Assembly (NCBI GenBank): GCA_037043455.1
Contig: JAWPHD010011026.1
Span: 1 to 64,000 of the forward strand
Origin: Cyrtodaria siliqua
Lineage: Eukaryota > Mollusca > Bivalvia > Adapedonta > Hiatellidae
Reading direction: 5' to 3'
DNA length: 64,000 nucleotides
Every line of letters begins with the position of its first letter. Within the stretch, counting starts at the first letter, position 1. A program made the translations under genes and the position numbers. Under the pieces are notes generated by a model, which searched no databases, was not told the DNA's origin, and saw only the letters and a list, made by a program, of their open reading frames with translations. Positions 12,600-25,270 of this stretch are shown piece after piece.

Positions 12600-14576
12600 T
12601 ATACCTACCTAGTGATATGCATGAGGCAACATGTCTTCAACTGATGCCCCTTTCCAATCTGGGTCATGCCAGTTTACACACATAAATATCACACATGCAA
12701 TGCACGTCCACATATACGATATATAACTAAGACCTTCAGCACATACCTGACTACGAAGCCAAGAACGCCAGAACGCAGACAGCGTGCAATATCCCCAATT
12801 TTCTATCAGCCTGGCAACAGATGTTAAACTCTGCAAAGACAAGGAAACACGAGATGTTATAAAAAATGATTTCTCCACATACACAAAGAAAAGACACATA
12901 CACGACATAAAATGTCCTGTATCACACACGTCAGTCAACCTTTATGGCAGGACGTGCAATGGAATTACCCCTGATTTGTCCATGACAACAAGCAACATCG
13001 GTAATGCTCTTGAAAGCAGTTTCGAACCATCTGTGTACAGTTTTAACATTAGACATCCTGTGCCTTTCCCATCTGGGTCATACCAGTTCAACCAACAAAG
13101 CTGCAAACCGTTCAATATGCCATCTGGGTCATGCCACTTCAACAACGCAGCTGTAAGACGTTCAATATGCCATCTCGGTCATGCCGGTTTTCCCAAGACA
13201 CTATCACACATGCAATGCACTATAACATATAAGGTACACAGCAACTACCATCAGGACATACCTTAATAGAAAGCAAAGGGCGCCAAAATGCAAACAGGCT
13301 GCAAAATCCACAATCGCCTAGCACCTGCCAGCTGAAGCAGATCACTGCAAAGACAAGGAAACACAGTATCGTATAATACAGCCTTTCTCCACAAACGCAA
13401 AGAAGATAAACATACACGAGATCAGACAATATTTCCAGTGATAAACATACACGAGATCAGATAATATTTCCAGTATCATACACGTCAATCCATGGCTTTT
13501 CGAGACCTTTCTCACCCTGTTGCGAACATGCGTTTACATGGCCATGCTGACATTTTAAAGCGCACGAAGAACCTGATTTTACAGCTCAAGTGGTATTTCA
13601 GACAGCAAACCCTTTAAGACAATCTATTTCTCTCTCTATCATTCTATACTATCGCGGAGACAACATTATCGCAGTTATGAGCAACTACCGTTCAATGCTT
13701 CGATGTGTTTGCTCTGTGATCTGTCTCTGTGTCACTTTTGGTCAATGACATTTTAACGTTACCAGGTTGACTTTCCAAAATGCGCAGCAACCATTTACTT
13801 TGCCTTTTCATCCATAAGCATCGGGAGGTGTACAGAACTGGTTCTACCCGGGAAAACTGGTGGTCCGTCTCCACCAAAAAATAAATCGACCGTCAGATAT
13901 AATCTTACATGTGTTGACAATGACGTAAACTACCATACCAAAACAAACAATCAATTTCGACATGGCTGGGTAGAGATTGACAGCAGTCTCTCACGAGGAA
14001 AACCACCCATCAAGGTCTGTCGCGTGCGGAAATCTGTTTAACTTCAGCTTTCACAAAAACATAATTTCTTCACTTATTGTGCAAGACATAGTAATGCTCT
14101 TGAAAGGTATTTCGAACCATCTATGCGAGCAAACGAATGAACAAGAAAACCCAAAAGTCTTCCTCGAAAAAACAAAACGACAGCTATTCAGTTAACGAAT
14201 CATAGTTACGTCACCTGCACACTAAATGAATGTTGCATCTACCCACCTGTCCTTTCAAATGAACTCTTCACCAACACTTCCTAACTAAAACTAACATCCA
14301 AAAAATAAAATAATTTCAAGATGGCTGTGACAAAGTGAGCGACAGAGTCACCCTAACTTATGCCCATGCGCAAACAATAACAACCATAAAAACAATAACA
14401 AACTCTTGCCCCACATAGGCCAACTGTTTCTCACTCAACATAATCTTATAAATCCATATAGACACTCCACAACATCCCTTTCAAATAAGCCCCGTAATGG
14501 TGTGTGATTAGTTCTCAACACTGCCCACAGCCATTGCCACATATTCATGAACTTGTGGACAGCCGCCAGGGCAGGA
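12600..14576. repeat. Dispersed family C, copy 1 (left part)
   Basis: Non-coding sequence shared with 19660-20620 and with the three pieces 45930-46454, 48371-48936 and 55924-56283. Matching segments include the CATACACGAGATCAG block (13260-13470 against 19680-19890) and CATCAAGGTCTG..GTGCGGAAATCTG (14010 against 48390). A three-copy tandem of about 50 bp (CCATCTGGGTCATGCC, 13069-13195) lies inside. The open frames at 12609, 12784 and 13977 have no recognisable domains and are not conserved as frames in the other copies. Confidence 0.6.
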
Positions 14577-15314
14577 AAAATCCACTCGTCCGCTCGTCAT
14601 GACGAGTGACAGCTGTTAAAATCAAAACCGGATGTTTACTTGTTGGTAAGCAAGCAGACTTGCTTCTAAAAATAGAATGAATTCAAGAACGACAACTCCT
14701 ACGAAATTTCGTTCTTCGTCCACAATTAGATTCGTACTACTGTACATCGTACTCAGTTTGTTTCATACTATCGGTTATTTTTCAGAGGGGAAGTTATTAG
14801 CCAGCTATCCGTGCAGCCGTCGTTGCACGGCCGTTTTTGAAAAATCGCGCCCAATATTTGGTGGAGTGGGTGGGGTACCTTTTTTTTTTTTTTAAACTTA
14901 CTTTCTCAATATTGTTATGTGTTTTAAAGTACGAAAATATAACAACAAACTTTAAAGTGACACTGTCTGTAAGTATTAATGCAGGTTATTGAGCATAACC
15001 AAATAACAGCGAAATGAACAGTGAAAACATGAGGATAGACCCAAATAATTCTGACATTTATGACCAGCTGTTTGTGGCAAGCACAAAGTGTTTGAAAAAA
15101 TAAACAAATAGTGAATTTGACTATTTATTTAGAAGTTTTGTTGTGAATCAGTAAATACTAACCACATTAAAATACAGTGTTGGTTTTAGTTAATAAACTC
15201 ATCATGATATAACTTGTTTTTTGTAGGACGAGTAGATTTTTTGAAGGACGAGTAAGATTTCCAATCCACTAGTCCTACAGGACGAGTAGGCTATTAAAAT
15301 TTTTTCCTGCCCTG
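14577..15314. mobile_element. Non-autonomous hAT-like element
   Basis: The 15-bp ends are inverted: CAGGGCAGGAAAAAT at 14577-14591, and its complement ending at 15314. The flanks carry an imperfect 7-bp duplication (CAGCCGC / CAGCCCC). The homologous family C copy at 55940-55955 lacks the insertion, which confirms the boundaries. The interior has ACTCGTC motifs in opposite orientations near the two ends. No transposase. Confidence 0.7.
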
Positions 15315-15612
15315 CAGCCCCGTGGCCGTGAAGCATGACCTACTTCTCCACCACAACAATAATATGCCATATTACCTACCAAAACTTATCTACGGTACTT
15401 ACCTTTAGCCCAAAAATATTCTCGCCCACGATTTTGCAATGATTACAATGGCTTGAAATGTCCAATGTAACGTATAACGTCGACCTACTGTAGGATCTGT
15501 CGCAAAATGGCGTTCGTTATTAAAGCGTATGTAAACCGGAACTCAACAGTCAATTTATATTTACCAAAAATATACAGACGTTAATGGAGCTACTTATGTA
15601 ATGGCCACCATC
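15315..15612. repeat. Dispersed family C, copy 1 (right part)
   Basis: Continues the family after the hAT-like insertion. It matches 55945-56283 through CATGACCTACTTCTCCACCA, ATGGCGTTCGTTA and GTTAATGGAGCTACTTATG, where similarity to the other copy ends (15604 against 56278). That shared break point is probably the family's true terminus. Confidence 0.6.
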
Positions 15613-16540
15613 AGTGCCCCAGATAAGCAGTGTATCTGTGTATTCCACTCAATTAAAATTGACAAATACCCCCTTAATTTCCCTGACATGCGTACCAGAT
15701 ATGCATGCAATTTCCTTTTCACTCAAACATTGTACTTTTTCAGTGTATCCACAGTCAAAGTGTTCAAATCATTGATGGATTGATTTTGTGCGTATTGCAA
15801 TATTTACAAAAATCAGATTTTACTTCCGGTGTTTATCTTGAATGAGACATTACATAATTATCGATAAAGTGGAGCAGTAAAAGAGAATGCTATATAGTTG
15901 AATATGTACGCTATATCAGCCTATACTATTGTGTGGGCGCTTCCTTGTTTACTTTTGAAAGCGTTTGTGTTGTGCAGATGATTATAATATCGCTGACAAA
16001 CCACTGCCATGAATAACAAGTCAATAAAGCTCACATAAACACAGGCAAGTTACCTTGCTTGTTTTACATTTGATGCACAAACCACCGTATTATTTTTGAA
16101 TATTTGACATTCACTCAATTTTCATTTCATGACTGAAATACCCAATAGGTCCAAATGTTATCTGGGCCACTGGGCATAACTGGAACAACGTAGGCAGGTC
16201 TGCCATAGCACTTGTTAAATGGTATGCAAATATTAAGGCGCAAAGTCACAGTGTTATTGCAGTGATATCTGTTAGGGGTTGTAGAAAATAGTAATGTATA
16301 AAGACAAAATGTGTGCATAGCACATGGATGCACCGGACTGTAAACCATATGGTAACTGAGACCCAGACCTTGAAGGAATTCGTATGTTTTTTGCACATGA
16401 GGGACGTTGTCATTGTGCTGAACATTTGTGTTAAGTTCGACGCATTGTTTCCACTTAGTAGAAGTTTTACGCGTCTCCCTTCATTACCTTGCAAGTAATA
16501 GCTGAGACGTTAATTTATATTTCATGACAGTAGTTTGACC
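15613..16540. other. No feature recognised
   Basis: About 930 bp with only short open frames on both strands (15601, 16127, 16246, 16313). None shows a domain, a splice context or codon-level organisation. Confidence 0.5.
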
Positions 16541-17420
16541 GTTGATGGTTTTGTGACATTGACCTTTCTGGCACTGACATTATTCTTTCACATGATGTGC
16601 TTCCTGAATGTGATGAAAGTTTGTGTGAAGATTGGCAGGACTCCTTCAGGAGTTTGCAATAGCTGAAACACGGATATTTTGCCGACTTTTTGACCTTTGA
16701 CTTCCAACGGAGACCTTGACCTTTCGGACTCAGACATTATACTTGGTCGTAACACCACCAGAATGTGAAGAGCAATTGTGTGAAGTTATACTTTTTGCCC
16801 ATCGAAATGTTAAGTTATGGGTAAGACATGATTTTTTTTATGCGTATTTACTTTAGGCCTGCAAGTGTGACCTTGACTTTTGACATATAGTCAGGATTAT
16901 GTCCCATTGCATGTGACCTCACTATCAATAGGGTTAATCACCTCGTCACAGGCCGTCTACCCACAGAGATGCATGTAATTTCTTTTAGTGGAGTTATGGG
17001 GCAGGGCGGGTTGTCATTATTGGGTCCTCAGAACGCAAACTTTGAATGTTGACGTTGACTGCAATAGGGGTCATCCTGTCAGTACAGGTAGTAGACCAGT
17101 GAAGTTCCATGACATTGGCTCCAGGGGGAAGCATTTATCAAGCGAACATGTATGTATTACCAGGTGCTGGTGACTTAGTTTGAAAGTGCTATACTCGAAA
17201 TGCATAGGGGTCATCGTCTCACCACAGGCAGTCACGTTATGTTTTATGAATTTTGTTTCAGGTGGAGAGAAGATTTATGAAATTTGCTTGAGGTGGATAG
17301 ATATGTTTTGGACACGTTTTTTATATGCGCTCAAAGTGACCTGCAAACTATTTACCTCAACATCATTAGGAGTCAGCATTTCAGCACAGCCATCCCATCC
17401 ATGAAGTGTTATGGGATTTG
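16541..17420. repeat. Degenerate TGACCTTGAC-rich repeat
   Basis: TGACATTGACCTTTC, GAGACCTTGACC, GTGACCTTGACTTTTGAC and AAAGTGACC recur irregularly at 100-200 bp intervals. The texture is like an old array related to the GGTCA-rich families elsewhere in the window. No coding content. Confidence 0.4.
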
Positions 17421-17980
17421 CTTACGGAGACAGTTTTTTAGGGAGCAGACAAGGTGAAATAAGCATACCCCGCTAAGCGAGGTTTAATGGGGGTTTTGGT
17501 TAGGAAGGTATAAAAAGCGAGGTTCACATATGTCTCGTTAAAGACACGTTACTGAGGGAATTTGAGGCAGAAAGTTACGGGGCATCTGTTGGATTGTCTT
17601 GTGAAGTTGTAAAAAATGTCATCGTTATAAACATTGCACTTTGAAACTGACCGACTGGAATGCTTTTTCATCAATGGGGTATGTACTTATCGGTCTTCAT
17701 GTTAATGGGCATTGCAGATAAGTTTTAACTGGGTGTAATAAGGCAAAGAGTAGTCTGTATACACTGTCATTAGCCGTGCCTTCAACAATGCAAATATTGG
17801 TCTATTTCTATGGTTTTTGTCTTCAGTTGTCATTTTCCTGCTCTTTATTGATACACATGTTGCCCTTTAACAATTTGTATGTTTGCATTGCCAATGTCGT
17901 AGTGAAGGAAATATTCTTCCAATGTGTAGGTCTGCTTTGAAAGTTTTGTGTTAAACAAAAAAGAAATAGAACATGAGCAC
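17421..17980. other. No feature recognised
   Basis: Unique-looking sequence without open frames of note and without repeat structure I can define. Confidence 0.4.
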
Positions 17981-18430
17981 AATGGGCTTGAAGCTGTGCT
18001 AATCGGTTTCCATAGCTATAACAGCATTCCTGTGAAGTCCCATAAGAGTCAGTGAAGTAGTTTCAAAGGAGTGGGCGATACAATTTTTACTTACAAACTC
18101 TGCGTACACGTGTAATGTTTAGTCTTAACGTCGTTGACAAAGATCATCATCATGTCATGAAGATCATTTTAGAAAAAGTCGTACATCACTATCAGTTTTA
18201 GTTTTCAAGACGGCATTGTTACAAACATGTTTTTAAACGAGCTGTTTTTAGTCTGGCGGCTACCTTAAAGTTGCAGCGAACGACGAAATTTCGCTAAGAT
18301 GAAGTAGACAGCAAGAGCATATTCCTATGAAGTTTTATGCAATTCTGTGAAGTTGTTTCAGATGGATAGTCGCTACGAATTGTTACTATACAAAGTCTAT
18401 GTAAACAAAGGTGGCCACTGGCGACCAAGT
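17981..18430. repeat. Diverged family B fragment
   Basis: The family B motif order is recognisable but eroded: GCTTGAAGCTGTGCTAAT, AGCATTCCTGTGAAG, AGTAGTTTCAAAGGAG, ATCATGTCATGAAGATCATT, then CAAAGGTGGCCACTGG at the end. One unit only, without terminal hairpin. Confidence 0.55.
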
Positions 18431-18507
18431 TTACGGTGGAATCAAACCGATTATGCGATTCAACATTCGTGCGAAATTACGTGGAATGCTGCCAGACGTA
18501 CATTCCC

Positions 18508-18770
18508 GGCACACAAATTCCTTTCTTCTACTGACAGAAGTGAAGCAGGCTTGGTGTTGTGTGAGCACATATGCAATCCGAACTCTGAATTCCAGGCACA
18601 CAAAGTCCTTTCTTCTACTGACAGTAGTGAAAGCAGGCTTGGTGTTGTGTGAGCACATATGCAATCCGAACTCTGAATTCCTGGCACACAAAGTCCTTTC
18701 TTCTACTGACAGTAGTGAAAGCAGGCCAGGTGTTATGTGAGCATATATGCAATGCGAACATGAACAACAT
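18508..18770. repeat. 87-bp tandem repeat, three copies
   Basis: GGCACACAAAGTCC starts at 18508 (variant), 18595 and 18683. Each unit contains TTTCTTCTACTGACAG and GTGAGCACATATGCAATC. Because 87 is a multiple of three, open frames persist on both strands through the array (18347, 18411, 18431, 18460). They are repeat artefacts, not genes. Confidence 0.8.
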
Positions 18771-19660
18771 GATCAATGAACCTATGCATTTGTGATATCT
18801 TACATTTTGTTTGGAGGGGTTGTTTCCACTCAGGTCTGTATGGCACCTTCCACATGTACAACTTCGGACCGTTTACCGATCAAACTGAAATAAACAAAGG
18901 AGACTTGAAGGTTGCACATGTGCATTTGTAGTAATTTAATGGATTATGTTTCAAATATCATGGTGATTAAGTTTCATCAAAATCCATCAAGACGTACAAT
19001 CTAACAACGACAAAGGAAACTATGGTTGATGTTTGTTAATGAGTCAGGAAACTTTGTTGGGTGTTGAAAAGTTAAGAAATCGAAAGTGATTACTTCCTAT
19101 TGCTAGATATATATACTATTAAAATAAAATATGAGATCAGAGGAATGGCCTTATTTGATATAATTCCCCTCGCCGTACGTTTCCTATATAACTTTTGTGC
19201 CGATGTAAGACATTGCACATACTGTAACACCAGACATAGCTTGTAAACGTCCGCTCAATTCAGGTTTTTGCTCGACGACACCTCCTACATTTGCCAAAAT
19301 GTGCCTGCCAGACCAAAATGTATCAATGCATATATGCCGCTTCTTTTCAAAATGAATTTGTTCTATGGTGAAAAAAGACTCCAACTTTCAGACTTTGGCT
19401 CTCATTTCTCACATGTGGCTTCTTCTCCTCTCATTTTGCTAGTACTTGCACAAGAAAAGAATACCCATGACAGGCCATGCCACCTATCGCCGCATATCAA
19501 TTGTTCGTGATATGAAAGCACCATGCATGTGCAGTACTGCATGCTGCCTTTGCACAGATTCGTCAAATTGCGACCAGTCTCGTAAAGCACAAGCTACTTT
19601 TCGACTTACATGCCGTATTTTCAAAACACCACAAAAGCTGTAATGGTGCACTCACTTTCT
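18771..19660. other. No feature recognised
   Basis: About 890 bp with overlapping short frames (19184, 19268, 19402, 19446) and no recognisable domains or repeats. Confidence 0.45.
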
Positions 19661-20620
19661 CACATGGCGGCTTACACTATAACATATAAGGTACACATCG
19701 ACTACCATCAGGACTTACCTTATTAGAAAGCGAAGGGCGCCACACTGCAAACAGCCTGCAAAACCCACAATCGCCTAGCACCTGCCACCTGAAGCAGATC
19801 ACTGCAAAGACAAGGAAACACAGTATTGTATAATTCTCCACAAATGCAAGGAAGATATACATACACGAGATCAGGCAATATTTCCAGTATCATACAAGTC
19901 AGTCCATCGCTTTTCGTACCAAATTGTATTCCCACCCCTCCAGGTTAGCGCATGTAAAACCGTCTTGTTTTGTACATGTCACATATTGTTCATTCCCACA
20001 TACAAAAGACCACAATTTATCAGCCACAACATCATCCAACATGCAATACCCCACAACAGCAAGCGAATGGAATTGCCCTTTAATTGCCTATTTGCACATG
20101 GCAACTTGCAAGAACAATAACAATATTGCAAGCAGTTTCGAACCATGTATCTGTGAGCTAACAAATGATATAAAACAAAATTATCCGCTATAAGCCTTCC
20201 ACAGCCATTCTCACAATGACACCCGATAACTATTCATGAAACGCGTCACAGTTAACGAGTTATACATAACCTGCACCATAAATGAATATATATCTACCCA
20301 TCTACCCTCTGAATAATCTACTTTCCCTGAAATGGAAGTACCATGCGGGAGTTTCTCAATACAACCATTACCCACGACATGTATTATATTTACAATGCAC
20401 GAGAACATATAAGGTACATAGCGAATACCATCAGCATATACCTGAATACAAACCGAAGGGCACCACAATGCATATAGGCTGCAAACTCCTCAATCGTCTA
20501 CCAGCTGCCTACTCAACCAGAACACTGCAAACACAAGACAACACAATATCTTTGAAACACACGAGGTCACATATTATTTTCTGTAGCACACATCTCACTC
20601 CAGGGCTTCTTTGAACCAAA
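19661..20620. repeat. Dispersed family C, copy 2
   Basis: 19680-19920 matches 13255-13500 closely (ACATATAAGGTACACA, CAATCGCCTAGCACCTGCCA, GATCACTGCAAAGACAAGG). 20210-20330 matches the part near 14190-14260 (AGTTAACGA, ATCTACCCA). Open frames here are not shared with the other copies in phase. Confidence 0.55.
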
Positions 20621-21317
20621 CTTGGAAGAGGCCCAGGCCTGCCCATTTTGGTAGAAAAGAATGCACTTTCTCTAAAATGTACAAATTGACAAATTTCCAT
20701 ACATTATATACCTTAATTATAATTATAACTTCCCAGACCCACAACAGACAAACATTGCATATTTTCTCCTTTTGTTCACATTTTCAGACAAATTTTGCCT
20801 TCTGATTTGGACACATTCCTGCTATATTTAGGGGGAAATAGTCAACTTTACAGTTGGGAACAGGCCTGTACAGAAGACGCCTTTTACAGGCTTTTATTAT
20901 ATAAGGAGGCGTCTGTGAGACAGGACATACAATCAAATTGCCCTTGAAACGCATATTTACACATGAATACAAAAAACACACGTACGACGTCGTGCACAAC
21001 TACCAGGGAGTACGTTATAGGGAGGAGAAACGGGCTTGTTTTGCCGATTTATGTTGTCGCGCATGTGTTTCACTACTCCGTGAAAATGACTTCTTCCGGT
21101 TGTTTCGCGAGTGTGTGAAAAACAGCAAATTCTTATAAATCATTACTCTTACAAACTCAATAAAGGTGCTAAATGTTAACATAAGTATTATTTATTCACA
21201 TTGTGTCCTCTGATACAGAGCGTGTATTTGTTTGCATGTTTAAAAGCACATTTTACCAGACGGTTCCGTGTAACAAAGATGGCGCCACTCTGCGCCAAAT
21301 AAAAAATGGTGACAGTG
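20621..21317. other. Mostly unassigned; short family C match
   Basis: About 20990-21060 matches 45940-45995 in inverted orientation (CGACAACATAAATCG and CCCGTTTCTCCTCCCTATA in the + sense of the latter). The remainder shows nothing I can assign. Confidence 0.4.
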
Positions 21318-21411
21318 TATAGCTATTGTAAACGAGATACGAGACTACCGGTTATTTAGGCATTAATAATAACAAAAAGTGAATAGTAAACATATTTATC
21401 TTTGTCAAGAA
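21318..21411. repeat. Left flank of the 24-kb transposon
   Basis: Matches 45692-45783 (AGCTATTG.AAACGAGATACGA, GGCATTAATAATAACAAAA, TTTATCTTTGTCAAGAA). At 45784 the second copy runs on without interruption into sequence resembling that at 45580. This places the insertion point of the transposon right after 21411. Confidence 0.8.
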
Positions 21412-22267
21412 CCCAGTCAGCACGCACAAAGCGGGCCACTGTCGGCAAAAGGGTGTCAGTGGGCCGATGGCGGCCCTCCAGTGGCCCGATATGAAAATAT
21501 ATAAAACGATTGTTGTCATTTGATGTCATAAAAACATATTTTATTATATTGTTTTATCATTTTTTCATTAAAAAGGTTTGTCGCTTAGGTTTTAAGTGTT
21601 TTTAGTTTATGAATGCGGGCCGCCGGTGGGCCGCTGATGGTCCGCGATGTGGATTGTGGGAACATGGATTGTCTACCTTGGGCATTTTATCCCAAATTTT
21701 TTTTTTACATTTTGTATTTATTATGAGTCATATAATTGTATTTCAGCATAATAAAAATAAGTGTGGTAAGTGGAACCAAAAAAAATAATTTTTTAAGAAT
21801 AAACAGTTCAATTACGCATGCGCTAGCTGAGATTTTGGCGCTGAAAAAAGGACAACTAGAAAACATTGAAAATACATTCTAATTAACTTACATTAATTAA
21901 GTATTGAAAAGAAAAAATACGTAAGTTTTGAATTGTAACGAACCCCTAGGGTAAATTGTAGCCTGATATATGAACAGTTTCTGTCCCTTTCTAACATGAA
22001 ATTACGACAAAGTAAAATTTGTCATCAGTTTTCGCGACTTGGCAGTTAAAAGGGAAACACAAATATGCTTAAAAGGGCAACACCATCAACACATTCATGT
22101 AAACATATACATACCAACAATTAATAATGAGTTCATAATTAAAATAATTTAAAAGTTCAATTATATCTGGTCTAGATAGCGTTTTTCCCTCGATTCCGGA
22201 CACCTGGTCACTCTTCTTATTAAAATACCAATGGATTTAAGCATGCCTAAACTTGATTAAAACTGTT

Positions 22268-24394
22268 ATGGCAAGTTTTAAACCAGTGTCTTACTGGCAT
22301 AAGTATCGTAGAATTAGAAATAAGGTCAGTAATCATGTTTCGGTGGTTCAACAAGAGATGGTTCAGAATGCCGAGTCATCAGGGGATAGTGACACTGAGC
22401 ACATAACTAGTGATTTAAGTTTCTATAATTCTTCATCTGTTGAAAGTCCATCACAACAGCTAGCAGAAGAACCCTCTTCCTCATGTCCGGATACTGTAGA
22501 AAATGCCAGTGACTCTGGGGAGTCTGCCAGTGTGTCGGATGCAAGTAATTCTGGAGAAAATGCTGAAGGACAGCAAACGCATTCTGTTACAGATGATGAA
22601 ATTTATTTTGAAGCTATCCTTTCATCAGATTCAAGCTCCGAATCAGAAGCAGATGATAATGATTTGCCATTGCATCTTGCGGAATGGGCAACAAAAAATG
22701 GTACAAGTCATACATCTGTTAATGAGTTGTTGCGTATTTTACGACCGCACCATGCTTTCTTGCCAAAAGATGCAAGAACTCTGTTAAAAACTGTAAAGGT
22801 ATACAACATCACTAATGTCGCTGGTGGCTCTTATTATCATTTTGGTATTGCTGACCATGTCCAGTCTCTGATTGGAACATCACCAGAAGCTGTTGATATA
22901 GAGGAAATTAAATTGCAGATTAATATTGATGGGCTTCCATTATTCAAAAGTTCAAACACACAGTTTTGGCCAATTTTAGGTAGAGTGATTATTCCATTTG
23001 TTACAAGTCCCTTCATAATTGGCCTATATTTAGGGAATAAAAAGCCTAAAGATGTATCAGAGTATACATACCAGCTTATCCAAGATTTAGACAATCTCAT
23101 TCAGAATGGAATAATCATAAATGGAGATCAAATTCCATTTAACCTGTCTTGCATTATATGTGATACTCCAGCTAGGTGTTTTGTTAAAGGTTGTAAAGGT
23201 CACAGCGGGTACTTTGGATGCGATAAATGTTCACAACGAGGGGTGTGGAAAGGAAAAATGACGTTTCCAGAAACAGATGCTCCAAGAAGAACTGATGCTT
23301 CCTTTGATGCCATGTTAAATTTAGAACATCACAAGGTACCTTCCCCATTTAGACAGCTACCCATTGGTATGGTTTCACAGTTTCCATTGGATTATATGCA
23401 CCTTGTGTGTTTAGGTGTTATGAAACGTCTGATTTGGCTATGGATGAAGGGTCCGCTTAAAAACAATTGTAGAATTGGGAATCATGTTATTCGTCAGATT
23501 TCAGACAGCTTATTGGGCCTTAAGAATCATTTACCCAGGGAATTCCGCAGAAAAGGCAGATCATTGTATGAAGTGGAAAGATGGAAGGCAACTGAATTTC
23601 GTCAGTTTTTATTATATACTGGCCCTGTTATTTTGAAGAATCAGCTATCCCAGCAAATGTACAAACATTTTCTCTTATTTTTTGTAGGTATTTTCTGTTT
23701 GTCTTGCGATTTTGTGTTTGAGGCCTATTGTGAATATGCCAGTGAGATATTGTGTCTGTTTGTTGAGCAATTTGGGAACATATATGGTGAAGACATGCTT
23801 GTTTACAATGTGCATAATCTTGTTCATCTTTCAGAAGATACGAAGAACTTTGGAATACTGGACAATTTTTCAAGTTTTCCGTTTGAAAGTTACTTGGGAA
23901 ATCTAAAAAGGTTGGTACGCAAGCCTAGTTTGCCTCTGCAGCAGGTCATTAGACGTCTTTCTGAAGGACAAATTCCGCAAGGACAGACACATGTAAAAGT
24001 GGCTATTGCTGCTAAGAAACCTCACACACATGGTCCTGTTCCAAGACTGTACCAGGCTTTTCATCAATTTCAAGAACTCCATTTACAAGATTGGTACATT
24101 TCTGTTCATCAAGGAGATAACTGTGTTCTGATTGAAGATAATGTGGCTCTTGTAAGAAATATTTTGACCAGTAATGACGACACTGACAAACTAGTTGTTT
24201 ATGAGAAATTTGGCAATATGGCCAACTTCTTCACATATCCTCTACAATCAATGGACTTAAGAATCACAAAAGTGTCCGGTCTAAATGGCCATTTAAGTGT
24301 TTCTTCCGTGTCCTCAATTGTTTGTAAATGCGTATTGCTGCCATTTCGACGCAAGTACATTGCTTTTCCAATGATACATAAATTCAGAAACTGA
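22268..24394 (+). CDS. Tnp2-like (CACTA-type) transposase
   Basis: Single open frame of 708 codons from ATG 22268. An earlier non-ATG start at 22253 is not needed. Residues 1-150 are Ser/Glu/Asp-rich after a basic YWHKYRRIR start. The catalytic region follows the Tnp2 layout: IDGLPLFKSS..FWPILG (Asp221), CDTPARCF followed by a Cys/His cluster HSGYFGC..C (Asp299), and FPLDYMHLVCLGVMKRL (Asp375). These correspond in order to the first, second and third acidic blocks of plant Tnp2 proteins. The family is thought to bind element ends and perform cut-and-paste transposition in the nucleus. The frame is intact with no stops or frameshifts, so the protein may be functional. It sits 0.86 kb inside the left end of the 24-kb element. 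Exact catalytic residues are my inference from motif order. Confidence 0.85.
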   Translation: MASFKPVSYWHKYRRIRNKVSNHVSVVQQEMVQNAESSGDSDTEHITSDLSFYNSSSVESPSQQLAEEPSSSCPDTVENASDSGESASVSDASNSGENAEGQQTHSVTDDEIYFEAILSSDSSSESEADDNDLPLHLAEWATKNGTSHTSVNELLRILRPHHAFLPKDARTLLKTVKVYNITNVAGGSYYHFGIADHVQSLIGTSPEAVDIEEIKLQINIDGLPLFKSSNTQFWPILGRVIIPFVTSPFIIGLYLGNKKPKDVSEYTYQLIQDLDNLIQNGIIINGDQIPFNLSCIICDTPARCFVKGCKGHSGYFGCDKCSQRGVWKGKMTFPETDAPRRTDASFDAMLNLEHHKVPSPFRQLPIGMVSQFPLDYMHLVCLGVMKRLIWLWMKGPLKNNCRIGNHVIRQISDSLLGLKNHLPREFRRKGRSLYEVERWKATEFRQFLLYTGPVILKNQLSQQMYKHFLLFFVGIFCLSCDFVFEAYCEYASEILCLFVEQFGNIYGEDMLVYNVHNLVHLSEDTKNFGILDNFSSFPFESYLGNLKRLVRKPSLPLQQVIRRLSEGQIPQGQTHVKVAIAAKKPHTHGPVPRLYQAFHQFQELHLQDWYISVHQGDNCVLIEDNVALVRNILTSNDDTDKLVVYEKFGNMANFFTYPLQSMDLRITKVSGLNGHLSVSSVSSIVCKCVLLPFRRKYIAFPMIHKFRN

Positions 24395-24674
24395 TATTGT
24401 CAAGCATTATAGTGTTTGAGCACATCATAGCAGCATACTTGTATATAACTTTTCTTACGTCTTCAAGATAAAACAAATGTCTAATTTTTTCATGAGCATT
24501 ATTTGTTATGCCTTTATTAGCTTGATCACGACCAAACTTAAAAAGATCTACAATTATTGTGTTGTCCATCTTTTAAAAGTAATTGGAATAAAACTTCCTC
24601 GTGATCCCTTGTCCATAATTTGTAGTGTTTCGGGAAAAGTTAAAGTAACAACTTTTGTTATGTTTGTCTCGTCC

Positions 24675-25270
24675 CCCTTACCAAAAATATAGGCTTCTGG
24701 CGACTATTTGCTGCAACTCTGCGGCAAACATTGCTGCAAAGCTGCGGCAGACAAGTTTGCGGCGATGTTGCGGTACACTTTTATCATGCAAATGAGGTCT
24801 GCGGCAAAGTTGCAGCGAACAAATATGCAAATGAGGTTCTGGTGATGTTCTGGCGATGTTCACCGCAACTTTGCCGCAGACCTCATTTGCATGGTAAAAG
24901 TGTGCGGCAACTTTGCAGCAAACTTCATTTGCATAACGCTTTTAGCTGTAATCTTCTGGCGATGTTTTGGCGATGTTTGCTGCAACTTTGCCGCAGACCT
25001 CATTTGCATGGTAAAAGTGTGCGGCAACTTTGCAGCAAACTTCATTTGCATAACGCTTTTAGCTGTAATCTTCTGGCGATGTTTTGGCGATGTTTGCTGC
25101 AACTTTGCCGCAGACCTCATTTGCATGGTAAAAGTGTGCGGCAACTTTGCAACAAACTTCATTTGCATAAAATGTTTCTCTGCACTGTTCTGGCGATGCT
25201 TGTGGTGATGTTTGCTGCAAAGTTGCGGCAATGTTCGCCAACACATCGCGGCAAATGTTTTCAAAATAAA
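24675..25270. repeat. GCGGCAA / TTTGCAT tandem array
   Basis: Three units of about 118 bp (starting near 24955, 25072 and earlier half-copies) combine TTCTGGCGATGTTTTGGCG, GCAACTTTGCCGCAGACC, TCATTTGCATGGTAAAAG and AACTTTGCAGCAAAC. The left edge is CCCTTACCAAA (24675-24685). A related GGCGAA-rich array ends in the inverted TTTGGTAAGGG at 36729-36739. The two may be the ends of one larger, now interrupted element. Open frames on both strands (24731, 24860, 24891) are artefacts of the array. Confidence 0.65.

Noticed and set aside
12784..13266. 160-codon frame in family C
   Set aside because: It includes a 50-bp tandem and is not open in the other family C copies.
22503..23906. Other-frame open frames within the transposase
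   Set aside because: They are shadows of the 708-codon frame, which carries all recognisable motifs.
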